Of a stretch of 64,000 bases of DNA, positions 52,840 through 61,420 are shown piece after piece. Within the stretch, counting starts at the first letter, position 1. Every line of letters starts with the position of its first letter. A program made the translations under genes and the position numbers. This DNA comes from Parvibaculum sp. (GTDB lineage Bacteria; Pseudomonadota; Alphaproteobacteria; Parvibaculales; Parvibaculaceae). Location: the NCBI GenBank assembly GCA_030645235.1, contig JAUSMV010000030.1, positions 1,726,992 through 1,790,991 of the forward strand, written 5' to 3'. The notes under the pieces are model-generated. The model had not been told where the DNA came from. It did no database searches and worked only from the letters and a program-made list of their open reading frames with translations.

Positions 52840-52970
52840 TGAAGACAGTCACGCCCCAAAACGAGAGGGGCTTATTGGCCTCTCATAACATAAATGTGGC
52901 TCTTGCGGCCAATGGGAGCCTCAAGGGGCTTAAATGCCGCAGAAACGGGCAGGAAAAGGCCGAAAGAGGC

Positions 52971-53525
52971 TTACTTGCAAGCCCCGTCAATCTTATTGAG
53001 CGCCGAGCCGCTGCCTTTGAGCGAATAGGTGTCGGTGGTCAGCGTTTTGCGGGCGGATGTGCCTTTGATGACCATGCTGGAGCCGGCGCGCAGCGCCTTG
53101 ACCATTTTGGCTTCGTCTTTGGTGTTGTCGAGCCAGGCCCAGTTCTGGTGTTCGCCGCCTTCGACAACGCCAGAGAACATCTGGAAACGGTCTTTACCGA
53201 TCATGGCAAAAGGCTTTGACGTGGCGGCAAAGGGATAACCGATACGCATGCTGATTTCATTGCGGATATTGCGTCCGGGACGGTGTGTCACCATAAAATA
53301 GACGTCGCCGCGCGCTGCCGCCTTCGGTTCCTGCTTTTTCGGTTCCGACAGGACATAGCAAATCCGGTCCTTGCCGGTGCCATAGGTATAGGCCGCCCAA
53401 TCGTCATATTTACCGAGAAGCTTCGGCGCATCAGCCGCCTCAGCCACACCCGACGTCAATGTCGTGAAGGCAAGGCCTGTGAGTGCCATCAGGGCCGCAA
53501 AGAAGCGTGTGCGTGTCAGCATCAA
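52971..53525 (-). CDS. Invasion-associated locus B (IalB) family protein
   Basis: 184 residues. Signal peptide 1-31 (ending GVAEAAD). The IalB pattern covers GKYDDWAAYTYGTGKDRICYVLSEPK and MVTHRPGRNIRNEISMRIGY, ending GSGSALNKIDGACK; the two cysteines (RICYVL, DGACK) could form a disulfide. Named from Bartonella erythrocyte invasion, but found in most free-living alphaproteobacteria, where it is a periplasmic protein of unclear role. Confidence 0.92.
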   Translation of the reverse strand: MMLTRTRFFAALMALTGLAFTTLTSGVAEAADAPKLLGKYDDWAAYTYGTGKDRICYVLSEPKKQEPKAAARGDVYFMVTHRPGRNIRNEISMRIGYPFAATSKPFAMIGKDRFQMFSGVVEGGEHQNWAWLDNTKDEAKMVKALRAGSSMVIKGTSARKTLTTDTYSLKGSGSALNKIDGACK

Positions 53526-53781
53526 TAAAACTCATTTGAATCAGGTGAGGTCATCGGCGGGCAATGCGTCTCAACATTCGATTGGGGTGTTCACCTTACC
53601 GGCCTTAATCGCCAAATTCCAGCGACACTTGGTAAAATGGCTTGTTTCTGCCTCTATCTCATCTGGAGAGACGCTTTCGGTGCCAGCTTATCTGGCGAGG
53701 CGGGTAGGGCTTGTGTTAAATCTGCTTCCACGAATATTTGTCCAAAGACTCTAAAGTCGAACAGTCAAAAAAGAACAGGGA

Positions 53782-54795
53782 ATGCCCATGAAAGCCGTCT
53801 TGTGCAAGGAATATGGTCCGCCGTCGAGCCTCGTCATCGAAGAACTGCCCTCGCCCGAACCCCAAAAGGGTCAGGTGCTGCTGGAGGTGCATTCCGCCGC
53901 CATTAATTTCCCCGATGTACTCATCATTGAGAACAAATACCAGTTTAAGCCACCACTGCCCTTCTCGCCGGGCGGTGAAGTCGCGGGCATCGTGACGAAG
54001 CTTGGCGAGGGTGTCACCAAAGTGAAGGTCGGTGATCGTGTCATCGGCTCTTGCGGCTGGGGTGGTTTTGCCGAAGAGATCGCGCTTGATGAAGCACGTG
54101 TCACACCCATTCCCTCCGAAATGGATTATGTGACCGCGTCTGCCTTTTTGATGACTTATGGCACTTCGCATCACGCGCTCAAAGACCGCGCCAATATCAA
54201 ACCGGGTGAGTCACTTTTGGTGCTCGGTGCTGCCGGTGGCGTAGGTCTCGCTGCTGTCGAGCTTGGCAAGGCGATGGGGGCCCGTGTTATTGCGGCAGTC
54301 TCCTCAGAAGATAAACTCAAAGTCGCGCGTGATCACGGGGCCGACGATGGTTTCGTTTATCCCACAGGTGCACTCGACAAGGATCAGCAAAAGGCGCTGA
54401 CCGACAAGATCAAAGAATTGACAGGCGGTCAGGGTGCGGATGTTGTTTACGATCCGGTCGGGGGCGATTATGCCGAGCCCGCTTTGCGCGCGACCAATTG
54501 GGAGGGCCGCTATCTCGTTGTCGGTTTTGCCGCCGGCCCCATCCCGAAAATTCCGCTTAATCTCGCGCTCCTCAAAGGGTGTCAGATTGTCGGCGTGTTC
54601 TGGGGCGCGTTCACAGGCCGTGAACCCGCACGTCATCAGGAAAACCTGAAAGAGCTGATGGCCTGGTTCAAGGCGGGCAAGTTGAAGCCGCATGTCTCGC
54701 GTCAGTACAAGTTCTCGGAAGTGGCCGAAGCGCTCGACGATATGGCCGCGCGCAAGGTCAAAGGCAAAATCGTTCTGGTACCTGAACGAAAATAG
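53782..54795 (+). CDS. NADPH:quinone oxidoreductase (zinc-less MDR family)
   Basis: 337 residues. Medium-chain dehydrogenase fold: YGPPSSLVIEELPSPEPQKG, SAAINFPDVLII, FSPGGEVAGIVTKLGEGV, LVLGAAGGVGLAAVELGKAMGA (NADP binding), GGQGADVVYDPVGGDY, and FWGAFTGREPARHQENLK. Zinc ligands are absent, as in quinone reductases. The start could also be the ATG two codons on. Confidence 0.93.
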   Translation: MPMKAVLCKEYGPPSSLVIEELPSPEPQKGQVLLEVHSAAINFPDVLIIENKYQFKPPLPFSPGGEVAGIVTKLGEGVTKVKVGDRVIGSCGWGGFAEEIALDEARVTPIPSEMDYVTASAFLMTYGTSHHALKDRANIKPGESLLVLGAAGGVGLAAVELGKAMGARVIAAVSSEDKLKVARDHGADDGFVYPTGALDKDQQKALTDKIKELTGGQGADVVYDPVGGDYAEPALRATNWEGRYLVVGFAAGPIPKIPLNLALLKGCQIVGVFWGAFTGREPARHQENLKELMAWFKAGKLKPHVSRQYKFSEVAEALDDMAARKVKGKIVLVPERK

Positions 54796-54839
54796 ACGTT
54801 AGTTTTCGTACTGAGTAACCAAATGGGGGACGGGAGCCG

Positions 54840-55562
54840 ATGCGGCGAACTGTAGTGATGATCGGCGCGTTGGTTTTTCTCGTCGTGTCCGCGCTTTTCG
54901 GCTTCCTCCTCTATGTGTTGCTGTCGCAGGGCGACGCGGATTATTGGGCGGGGGACATTGCAGGTTTTGAGCGCCGCGATGTGTCTAATCCACCGCCGCG
55001 TGATGCTGTGTTGTTTCTCGGCGATGATGATGTGCGCCAATGGATAACTCTCACGCGCGATATGGCGCCCATCCCCGTGATCGGACGCGGTTTTGGCGGC
55101 GCGCAGATTTTCCACATCACGCATTATATTCCACGCATCGTCGCGCCTTACCGTCCCCGTGCTATCGTGATGATGGCAGGCGGTAGCGATATGTCAGGCG
55201 CGCATGAGCGGCGGCCTGAGGATGTGCTTGCGGACATTGAGGCTTTCGTCGCGGCCTTGCGCAAAGCCAATGTGACCGCGCCTGTTTACTTCGTATCTAT
55301 TCTGCCCGAACCTATGCGCCACTCGCGCTGGCTTGGCCGCAAGCGTGCCAATACACTCATTGCCGAATATGCGAGCAAAGATCCGAGCCTGCATTTCATT
55401 GATGTATCGGGTGCGCTCATCACAGGTGCGGACACATCCAACGATGATATGTTCGATTGGTTCGGTCTGAGTTTGAATACGCAAGGCCGCGCCGTGGTGG
55501 CTGCCGCCATTAAGGAAGTGTTGATCCGCGACGGCTATGGACCTGCCGCCAAACCAAAATAA
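54840..55562 (+). CDS. Membrane-anchored SGNH-like protein lacking catalytic residues
   Basis: 240 residues. One membrane anchor at 5-28. The body follows the SGNH/GDSL hydrolase order: AVLFLGDDDVRQW (block I, normally with the nucleophile Ser; here Asp62-64), VIGRGFGGAQIF (block II), YRPRAIVMMAGGSDMSG (block III, normally G-x-N-D, here G-G-S-D) and DWFGLSLNTQGR (block V, His replaced by Ser211). With Ser, Asn and His all absent it is unlikely to hydrolyse esters. It may bind a glycan or lipid. Confidence 0.75.
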   Translation: MRRTVVMIGALVFLVVSALFGFLLYVLLSQGDADYWAGDIAGFERRDVSNPPPRDAVLFLGDDDVRQWITLTRDMAPIPVIGRGFGGAQIFHITHYIPRIVAPYRPRAIVMMAGGSDMSGAHERRPEDVLADIEAFVAALRKANVTAPVYFVSILPEPMRHSRWLGRKRANTLIAEYASKDPSLHFIDVSGALITGADTSNDDMFDWFGLSLNTQGRAVVAAAIKEVLIRDGYGPAAKPK

Positions 55563-55595
55563 AAAATATAAAATAGGTCATCAGGGAGAGAGATA

Positions 55596-56816
55596 ATGGC
55601 ACTGACAAAATTTTCGCGTGAGACGAAAGCCGGATTGCTTGAGGGCGAGTATGATCCGAAGTTTAAGGGCGTCGTTGATGCTTTTGTTGAGAACTATGAA
55701 AAAAATGATGAAGTCGGGGCCAATGTCGCATTGACGCTGGAAGGCAAGACACTTGTCGATCTTTGGGGTGGCAAGAAAGAGCGCGACGGCGATCCGTGGA
55801 CACGTGACACGATGTCGATTGTTTTTTCCTGTACCAAAGGCATCACGGCTATTTGCGCGCATATGTTGGCGGATCGGGGCAAGCTCGATCTTGATGCGCC
55901 GGTTGCAAAATATTGGCCTGAATTTGCCAAGAACGGCAAAGAGGATGCGCTTGTCTCAATGATGCTTGATCATTCCGTTGGTCTGCCGCATGTCCGCGCC
56001 AAGCTCAAAGACGGCGCTTATTATGATTATGATTACATGGTCAAGATGCTCGAAGACGAAGCGCCCTTCTGGGCGCCCGGCACGCGCAACGGTTATCATG
56101 GTGTAACATTTGCGTGGACGGTGGGCGAGTTGGTCCATCGTGCGTCGGACAAGCGTCTTGGTGCGTTCATGCATGATGAACTTGCCAAGCCCTTGGGCGT
56201 TGAGTTTCATATCGGTCTGCCAGAAGAACTTGAGAACCGCGTCGCGCCGATGATTTATGCTGAACCCGACGCGGCAACACTCGCTTCCAAATTCACACAA
56301 CAGGTGATGTCTGATCCCACCTCGCCCGCACATTTATTTTTGATGAATGGCGGCAACGCGAATTTCAATTCGCGTGAAGCTCATGCTGCTGAAATAGGCT
56401 CTGCCAACGGTATTTCCAATGGTCGCGGGCTTGCAGGTCTCTATCAGCCGCTCGCCAATGGTAAGCTCGTCTCTGCCGATACACTGGCCCGCATGGGTCG
56501 TGTGTCGATGGCAACGCATGAAGACGCGACGTTGATGATCCCGTCACGCTTTGCGCTTGGCTTTATGAAGTCGATGGACAATCGCAAGGTGCCCAACACG
56601 CATAACATGAGCTGCATCTTGTCGGATTCTGCTTTTGGTCATGTCGGCATGGGGGGGTCTATCGGCTTTGCTGATCCTGAAGCCAGGATGAGCTTTGGCT
56701 ACAACATGAATCGCATGGGCAACGGCATTCTCGTCAATGAACGCTGCCAGTCGCTGATTGATGAAGTCTATAAAGGCCTTGGCTATCGCTCCAATGCGTC
56801 CGGCGTCTGGGCTTAA
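55596..56816 (+). CDS. Family VIII carboxylesterase-like serine hydrolase
   Basis: 406 residues. Beta-lactamase fold with intact motifs: FSCTKGITAICAHMLADRG (S-x-x-K), LMLDHSVGLPHV-like region, NGYHGVTFAWTVGELVHRA (Tyr motif YHG) and FGHVGMGGSIGFADPE (third motif). This combination is typical of EstB-type family VIII esterases. No signal peptide, so cytoplasmic. Substrate unknown. Thirty-three bases after the SGNH-like gene. Confidence 0.92.
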   Translation: MALTKFSRETKAGLLEGEYDPKFKGVVDAFVENYEKNDEVGANVALTLEGKTLVDLWGGKKERDGDPWTRDTMSIVFSCTKGITAICAHMLADRGKLDLDAPVAKYWPEFAKNGKEDALVSMMLDHSVGLPHVRAKLKDGAYYDYDYMVKMLEDEAPFWAPGTRNGYHGVTFAWTVGELVHRASDKRLGAFMHDELAKPLGVEFHIGLPEELENRVAPMIYAEPDAATLASKFTQQVMSDPTSPAHLFLMNGGNANFNSREAHAAEIGSANGISNGRGLAGLYQPLANGKLVSADTLARMGRVSMATHEDATLMIPSRFALGFMKSMDNRKVPNTHNMSCILSDSAFGHVGMGGSIGFADPEARMSFGYNMNRMGNGILVNERCQSLIDEVYKGLGYRSNASGVWA

Positions 56817-56860
56817 ACTGTTTTTGAATGTGGCGGGAGCGCTGGTCAGGTCTGTTTAAG

Positions 56861-57475
56861 TCAGGTCTGGCCGGTGCTCTTTTCATTTTTGAGTGCGGCG
56901 AGTTCTGTTTCCAACTCGACGATGCGCACCTTCAAATATTCGAGCGCTGAAGCGACATCGCTTGCTTCAAACATCTGCGGAATATGTTGCGAGCAATTGG
57001 TGTCGAAGGCGGTGACGTGAAAGATAATCGCCTGTTGGGGTTTGGCGCGGTAGTTCTCAGGCATTAATTGTGCGATGAGGGTTTTGTCGTCGCTCACCTC
57101 GGCGTATCCCCAGATTTTGACACGCGAGCGCGTTTCGTAATCCATCAGGAAAATTGTAGCGCGGTTGTTCTCGCTCAAATTACCGGTGGTGATGTATTGC
57201 CGGTTACCGACAAAATCAGCGAAAGCCAATGTCTTTTCATCGATCAGGTGGAGAAAGCCTTTAGGCCCGCCGCGATGCTGGATATAGGGCTGGCCATCTG
57301 CGCTCGCTGTGCCGAGATAAAAGGATGTGCGTTCGGCGATGAAAGCGGCCACATCAGGCGTGATCGCGTCGCCCCAATCACGGTCTTCATAAAAATCGCG
57401 ACTGCCGCGTACGCTCTGCACCGCCTTGACGCTCGGGGTGAAAGCAATATCGCTCACATGCGGCTTGCTGCTCAT
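56861..57475 (-). CDS. Pyridoxamine 5'-phosphate oxidase-like FMN-binding protein
   Basis: 204 residues. FMN split barrel: FYLGTASADGQPYIQHRGGPKGFLH (split: LGTASADGQPYIQ and RGGPKGFLHLI), NRQYITTGNLSENNRATIFLMDY, RVKIWGYAEVSDD. The C-terminal part adds a short coiled tail (LEYLKVRIVELETELAALK). Family members bind flavin or F420 and act on varied substrates. The start codon overlaps the stop of the DUF1232 gene by four bases (ATGA), so coupled. Confidence 0.88.
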   Translation of the reverse strand: MSSKPHVSDIAFTPSVKAVQSVRGSRDFYEDRDWGDAITPDVAAFIAERTSFYLGTASADGQPYIQHRGGPKGFLHLIDEKTLAFADFVGNRQYITTGNLSENNRATIFLMDYETRSRVKIWGYAEVSDDKTLIAQLMPENYRAKPQQAIIFHVTAFDTNCSQHIPQMFEASDVASALEYLKVRIVELETELAALKNEKSTGQT

Positions 57476-57891
57476 TTGGTTTGCGTATCCCGTGGTGGCA
57501 GTTGCAATGCGTCGCGTGCGGCCTTGCGATGCGCCGGTGTCACATGTGTTGAGACGAGACCGATGGCGGCCATCAGGACGGTCGCGTCATCGCTGAAACC
57601 GAGACCGGCAATGAAATCGGGGATCATATCGGCTGGCAGTACGAAATAGGCGAGCGCTGCGATGAGCGTGGCTTTGACGCGGAGCGGCACGTTTGGGTCG
57701 CGGGTGCAGAACCAGGCGGCGGCGGCGTCTTCGGCAAAGGGGATTTTTCCGGCGACGCGGGCCATCTTTTTCCAAAAGCTCTGACGCACCTGTTCTTCCT
57801 GCTTTTGATACAGGACGGGCAGGTTTTGGGGCTTGGTTTGCTCAACCATTGGCGTTTGGCGCTCCGTTTCGTACTCAGGCTTGTCCAACAT
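57472..57891 (-). CDS. DUF1232 (YkvA-like) membrane protein
   Basis: 139 residues from the ATG at 57891; an ATG at 57849 is another option. The DUF1232 core VPLRVKATLIAALAYFVLPA-D-MIPDF is at the C-terminal half with one membrane span, followed by GLGFSDDATVLMAAIGLV. Function of the family is unknown. Divergent from the HSD10-like SDR gene; 176 bases separate their starts. Confidence 0.88.
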   Translation of the reverse strand: MLDKPEYETERQTPMVEQTKPQNLPVLYQKQEEQVRQSFWKKMARVAGKIPFAEDAAAAWFCTRDPNVPLRVKATLIAALAYFVLPADMIPDFIAGLGFSDDATVLMAAIGLVSTHVTPAHRKAARDALQLPPRDTQTK

Positions 57892-58067
57892 GGGTGCGCG
57901 CGGGGATCGGCGCAAGTGAGCTATCCCCTGCGTCAAATGGACGGAGACAAAGAATCCCTTTGTTTCCATGCATTTTTGGCTCGCCTCCCCCCCTTCGAAT
58001 TTGTTAAATCGGCGCCAATTATCAGGCTCCAACCAATGAGCCTCAGCGGGACAAAGGAAACAGACCC

Positions 58068-58850
58068 ATGAAACTCGACAGCTCAATTTCCGCCATCATC
58101 ACCGGCGGCGCATCGGGCCTCGGCGCGGCGACCGCTCGTCTCCTCGCCTCGCAGGGCGTCAAGATCGGCATTTTCGATCTGCAGGAAGACAAAGGCGAAG
58201 CCCTTGCCAAAGAACTCGGCGGCACATTTGCCAAAGTGAACGTTACGGATGAAGCCTCGGTCGATGCGGGTTTTGCAAAATTGCGCGCTGCCAACGGTCA
58301 GGAACGCATTCTCGTGAATTGCGCCGGCACAGGCAACGCGATCAAAACCGCATCGCGCAACAAAGAGACTGGTGCGGCTGAGCACTTCCCGCTCGATAAG
58401 TTCAATCTTATCATCCAGATCAATCTTGTTGGCACGTTCCGTTGCATCGCCAAGTCGGCCGCCGGCATGCTGTCGCTTGATCCGCTGCCCAATGGTGATC
58501 GTGGTGCCATCGTCAACACAGGTTCGGTTGCCGCTGTTGATGGTCAGATCGGTCAGGCTGCTTATTCGGCTTCCAAGGCCGGCGTCGTCGGCATGACACT
58601 TCCCATCGCGCGTGATCTGTCGCGCGAAGGCATTCGCATCAACACGATCCTGCCTGGCATCTTTGACACACCGCTTCTCGCCGGTGCGCCCGAAAAAGTG
58701 CGTCAGGCTCTTGGCGCTCAGGTGCCCTTCCCGTCGCGTCTCGGCAATCCCGATGAATATGCATCGCTTGCCGTGCAGATGATCACCAACGGTTATTTTA
58801 ATGGCGAAACCGTCCGTCTCGACGGCGCTATCCGTATGGCTCCGCGCTAA
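58068..58850 (+). CDS. SDR family dehydrogenase, HSD10-like (3-hydroxyacyl-CoA)
   Basis: 260 residues. AIITGGASGLGAATARLLAS (NAD loop), IGIFDLQED (Asp favouring NAD), VNCAGTGNAIKTASRN with the long loop typical of HSD17B10, NTGSVAAVDGQIGQAAYSASK (Ser/Tyr/Lys) and ILPGIFDTPLLAGAPEKVR. Likely oxidises 3-hydroxy-2-methylbutyryl-CoA or similar in isoleucine or branched fatty acid breakdown. A strong terminator follows at once. Confidence 0.93.
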   Translation: MKLDSSISAIITGGASGLGAATARLLASQGVKIGIFDLQEDKGEALAKELGGTFAKVNVTDEASVDAGFAKLRAANGQERILVNCAGTGNAIKTASRNKETGAAEHFPLDKFNLIIQINLVGTFRCIAKSAAGMLSLDPLPNGDRGAIVNTGSVAAVDGQIGQAAYSASKAGVVGMTLPIARDLSREGIRINTILPGIFDTPLLAGAPEKVRQALGAQVPFPSRLGNPDEYASLAVQMITNGYFNGETVRLDGAIRMAPR

Positions 58851-58872
58851 TACTTTCCGGTTTCGGAAGCAG

Positions 58873-58904
58873 AAAGCCCCGATGGAAACATCGGGGCTTT
58901 TTTT
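58873..58904 (+). terminator. Rho-independent terminator
   Basis: AAAGCCCCGATG-GAAA-CATCGGGGCTTT, a 12-bp perfect stem with GAAA tetraloop and seven T in all. It ends the HSD10-like gene and lies 11 bases from the convergent ndh stop. Confidence 0.95.
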
Positions 58905-58915
58905 ATGCCAAAGAT

Positions 58916-60187
58916 TTAGGGGAGTTTTGTTGAGCCGGTGATGAGGCGCACGCCCTGACGGAACGTGACGTAAGCCCACAGCCAGTGCAGCATCACCATC
59001 AACCGGTTGCGGAAACCGATCAGAAAATAAACGTGGGCAGCACCCCAGAGAAGCCAGGCGATAAAGCCTTTGACTTCGATGCGGCCAAAATCAATTACCG
59101 CACTCTTGCGCCCGATCGTGGCCAGATTGCCCTGGTGCCAATAGTCGAAGGGTTTTGTCTCTTTACCACTAATCATCAGACGGATGGTTTTTGCGGCATA
59201 GGCTCCCATCTGCTTTGCTGCCGGTGCGATGCCCGGTACAAAGCTTGTGTCCCGCCAACGCGCCGCCGCCGTGTCGCCTACAACGAAGATGCGCTTGTCG
59301 CCGTCAATATTGAGATGAGCGTCAACCGGGACACGACCCGCGCGATCGCTCTCCACATTGAGCCATTTCGCCGCCGGTGAGGCCATGACGCCCGCCGCCC
59401 AGATCAATGTACGCGCAGGAATAAAATCAGCGCCGAGCGCCACTCCTTCGCGCGTGCAATCGGTTGCTGCTTTGCCGGTGCAAATCTCAACGCCCATGCG
59501 GGTCAGCGAACTGGCCGCGAACTCTGCAAGGTTTTCAGGAAATGCGGGCAATATGCGCGGACCTGCTTCGATGAGCACAACGCGGGCTGATGCGGGATCA
59601 ATATGCCGGAAGTCCGATAGCAAGGCTTTTTTCGCAAGCTCAATGATTGCGCCTGCCATTTCAACGCCGGTGGGTCCGCCGCCGACAATGACAAAGGTGA
59701 GCAGCGCGCGCCGTTTCTTCTCGTCCGTTTCGGTTTCGGCTTTCTCAAAAGCCAAAAGAATACGGCGACGGATTTCGGTCGCGTCGTCGATCTTCTTCAG
59801 GCCCGGGGCCACCGTTTCCCATTCGTCATGGCCGAAATAAGCATGCCGTGCGCCGGTCGCGACGATGAGATAATCAAAAGGCACAGCGCGGCCATCGTCC
59901 AGTGTCACCGTGCGGGCAGTGCGGTCAATGCTCACGACCTGCCCCAGCAACACATCTGTATTTAACTGATCGCGCAAGGTGGAGCGGATCGGTGTGGCAA
60001 TATCGGCAGGTGACAAAGTGGCGGTTGCGACCTGATAGAGCAGCGGCTGAAACAGATGATAGTTTTGCGCATCGATCATCGTGACGGCGACAGGTGCGGA
60101 TGCGAGTGCCTTTGCCGCAGTCAATCCGCCAAAGCCCGCCCCCAGAATAACAACGCGCGGTTTCCTGTCACTGTCGCCCGCTGCCAT
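58916..60187 (-). CDS. Type II NADH dehydrogenase-like flavoprotein
   Basis: 423 residues. Two dinucleotide folds: RVVILGAGFGGLTAAKALAS (FAD) and LTFVIVGGGPTGVEMAGAI (NADH). Further LFQPLLYQVATATLSPADIA, RTLIWAAGVMASPAAKWL, IFVVGDTAA and a C-terminal GAAHVYFLIGFRNRLMVML that likely lies on the membrane. Reduces quinone without pumping protons. Monocistronic by context. Confidence 0.93.
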   Translation of the reverse strand: MAAGDSDRKPRVVILGAGFGGLTAAKALASAPVAVTMIDAQNYHLFQPLLYQVATATLSPADIATPIRSTLRDQLNTDVLLGQVVSIDRTARTVTLDDGRAVPFDYLIVATGARHAYFGHDEWETVAPGLKKIDDATEIRRRILLAFEKAETETDEKKRRALLTFVIVGGGPTGVEMAGAIIELAKKALLSDFRHIDPASARVVLIEAGPRILPAFPENLAEFAASSLTRMGVEICTGKAATDCTREGVALGADFIPARTLIWAAGVMASPAAKWLNVESDRAGRVPVDAHLNIDGDKRIFVVGDTAAARWRDTSFVPGIAPAAKQMGAYAAKTIRLMISGKETKPFDYWHQGNLATIGRKSAVIDFGRIEVKGFIAWLLWGAAHVYFLIGFRNRLMVMLHWLWAYVTFRQGVRLITGSTKLP

Positions 60188-60216
60188 CTTTGCACCTCGC
60201 TAAAATCACAAAAAAA

Positions 60217-60519
60217 TTATTTTCCGGCTTTGCCCGCGAGCCTGTCCATGAGCTTTGCCATCGCAATGTCGCGCTCGCTGACGCCCTTGGCGTCATGCGT
60301 CGTGAGCTGCACGATCACGGTTTTATAGACATTGAACCATTCGGGATGATGGTCAGCTTTTTCGGCGGCGAGTGCGATGCGGCTCATCCAGCCAAAGGCT
60401 TCGGAAAAATCTTTGAATGTGAAGGTCTTTTCAATGGCTGACCGTCCGCGCACTTTTTCCCAGCCTTTGAGGCTCGCGAGCGCCTTGTCGACTTCGGCAT
60501 TGGACATTTTTGCAATCAT
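60217..60519 (-). CDS. Pterin-4-alpha-carbinolamine dehydratase
   Basis: 100 residues (or 96 from the ATG at 60507). Contains [43 protein letters not shown] with the catalytic His pair and Trp, and [17 protein letters not shown], the 4a-hydroxytetrahydrobiopterin dehydratase signature. No phenylalanine hydroxylase gene is next to it, so it may serve molybdopterin or folate chemistry. Eleven bases after thpR on the same strand. Confidence 0.94.
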   Translation of the reverse strand: MIAKMSNAEVDKALASLKGWEKVRGRSAIEKTFTFKDFSEAFGWMSRIALAAEKADHHPEWFNVYKTVIVQLTTHDAKGVSERDIAMAKLMDRLAGKAGK

Positions 60520-60530
60520 CTTGTCGCTCC

Positions 60531-61088
60531 TCAGAGATTGAGATCACCGGCATAGGCACTGTCGGGATAGGCGCGTTCAGGCACATAAGGTCCGCCGCCC
60601 ACAGTCCCGCGTGCGGAATACAGGATACAACGTGAAACCACAAATGTCGGTGTCACCAGCAGGTTATTTTCTGCAATGAAAGAAAAAACCTCTCCTACAT
60701 CCACACCTCGCAACCGTGCCAGCGTCACATGAGGCATGAAGGCACGCGGCTCAGGTTTCAACCCCACGCGCCGCATCGCGCTTTCATGGCGGCCTTGCAG
60801 GATTGTGAGGGCCGCGTCTGGCTTCACGCTGGTATAAATTGCATGAGGTTCGGGTCCACCGAAGGCGCCGACGCCTTCAAGTGTCAGGGTTAGCGGTGTA
60901 AACGGAATGCGCGCAAGCTCAGTATCAATATCATCGGCGATGTTTTCCGGCACATCGCCGATAAACCTTAGCGTGATGTGAAAGCTGTCGCGTTCTATCC
61001 AGCGCGCATGTTCGATCCCGCGTTGCAGAGGTATGAGCCTGTCTGCGATCTCGTCGGGAATTTCTAGCGCGGTGAAAAGTCGGATCAT
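60531..61088 (-). CDS. thpR: RNA 2',3'-cyclic phosphodiesterase (2H family)
   Basis: 185 residues. Two H-x-T motifs of the 2H phosphoesterases: [14 protein letters not shown] and [13 protein letters not shown], about 85 residues apart. [14 protein letters not shown] is the usual start. Opens 2',3'-cyclic phosphate ends of RNA. Probably cotranscribed with the dehydratase gene. Confidence 0.94.
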   Translation of the reverse strand: MIRLFTALEIPDEIADRLIPLQRGIEHARWIERDSFHITLRFIGDVPENIADDIDTELARIPFTPLTLTLEGVGAFGGPEPHAIYTSVKPDAALTILQGRHESAMRRVGLKPEPRAFMPHVTLARLRGVDVGEVFSFIAENNLLVTPTFVVSRCILYSARGTVGGGPYVPERAYPDSAYAGDLNL

Positions 61089-61126
61089 TGTTTGTTACTT
61101 TGGGCAGCGCTTCTTGTTGAATTTTT

Positions 61127-61212
61127 GGGTGGGGATTAATTCCGTCGGAATAAAATTTAATTGTCACGGGGACAACTTTATTTCGTGGCACCCTAGTATC
61201 TTATCCCCGCCC
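61127..61212. ncRNA. AT-rich non-coding segment able to form a closed multibranch structure (candidate RNA)
   Basis: GGGTGGGGAT (61127-61136) pairs with ATCCCCGCCC (61203-61212), one G-T pair, closing an 66-base interior that holds ATTCC-GTC-GGAAT (61139-61151) and TTGTC-ACGGG-GACAA (61161-61175). No open frame of note. A T-rich stretch follows on the plus strand. Could be a small RNA, a repeat-element relic, or chance; no promoter was identified. Confidence 0.3.
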
Positions 61213-61265
61213 GAGGATTTTATTTTTAAGGTCACCCGAAGAGCCTCGTCGAACCGACTAACGAT

Positions 61266-61305
61266 CTCGACATGGAAACACTCGATCTCTTGCAAGAAAT
61301 GCGAG
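61266..61305 (+). repeat. 40-bp dispersed repeat, copy B
   Basis: Identical to 41350-41389 over 40 bases. Same orientation relative to the window. It lies in the 332-base spacer between thpR and the aldo/keto reductase end. On the minus strand close by, 61379-61317 is a 20-codon open frame (starts MTERPRDG, ends DWLEK) without a clear ribosome-binding site, which I do not treat as a gene. Confidence 0.8.
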
Positions 61306-61420
61306 GTGTTTTCGAGCTACTTTTCCAGCCAATCGGCAATATCGAAGTCGTACGCGCCGTCCCGTGGCCGCTCTGTCATTGCCGGATAAAGCCCGGTAGT
61401 GACAAGAAAAAACCTAAAAA

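Noticed and set aside
52971..53525. IalB protein as a virulence factor
   Set aside because: The family is widespread in non-pathogenic alphaproteobacteria, so its name says nothing about lifestyle here.
61317..61379. 20-codon minus-strand frame after the Tas-like gene
   Set aside because: Short, without a clear ribosome-binding site, and next to repeat sequence; cannot be told from chance.
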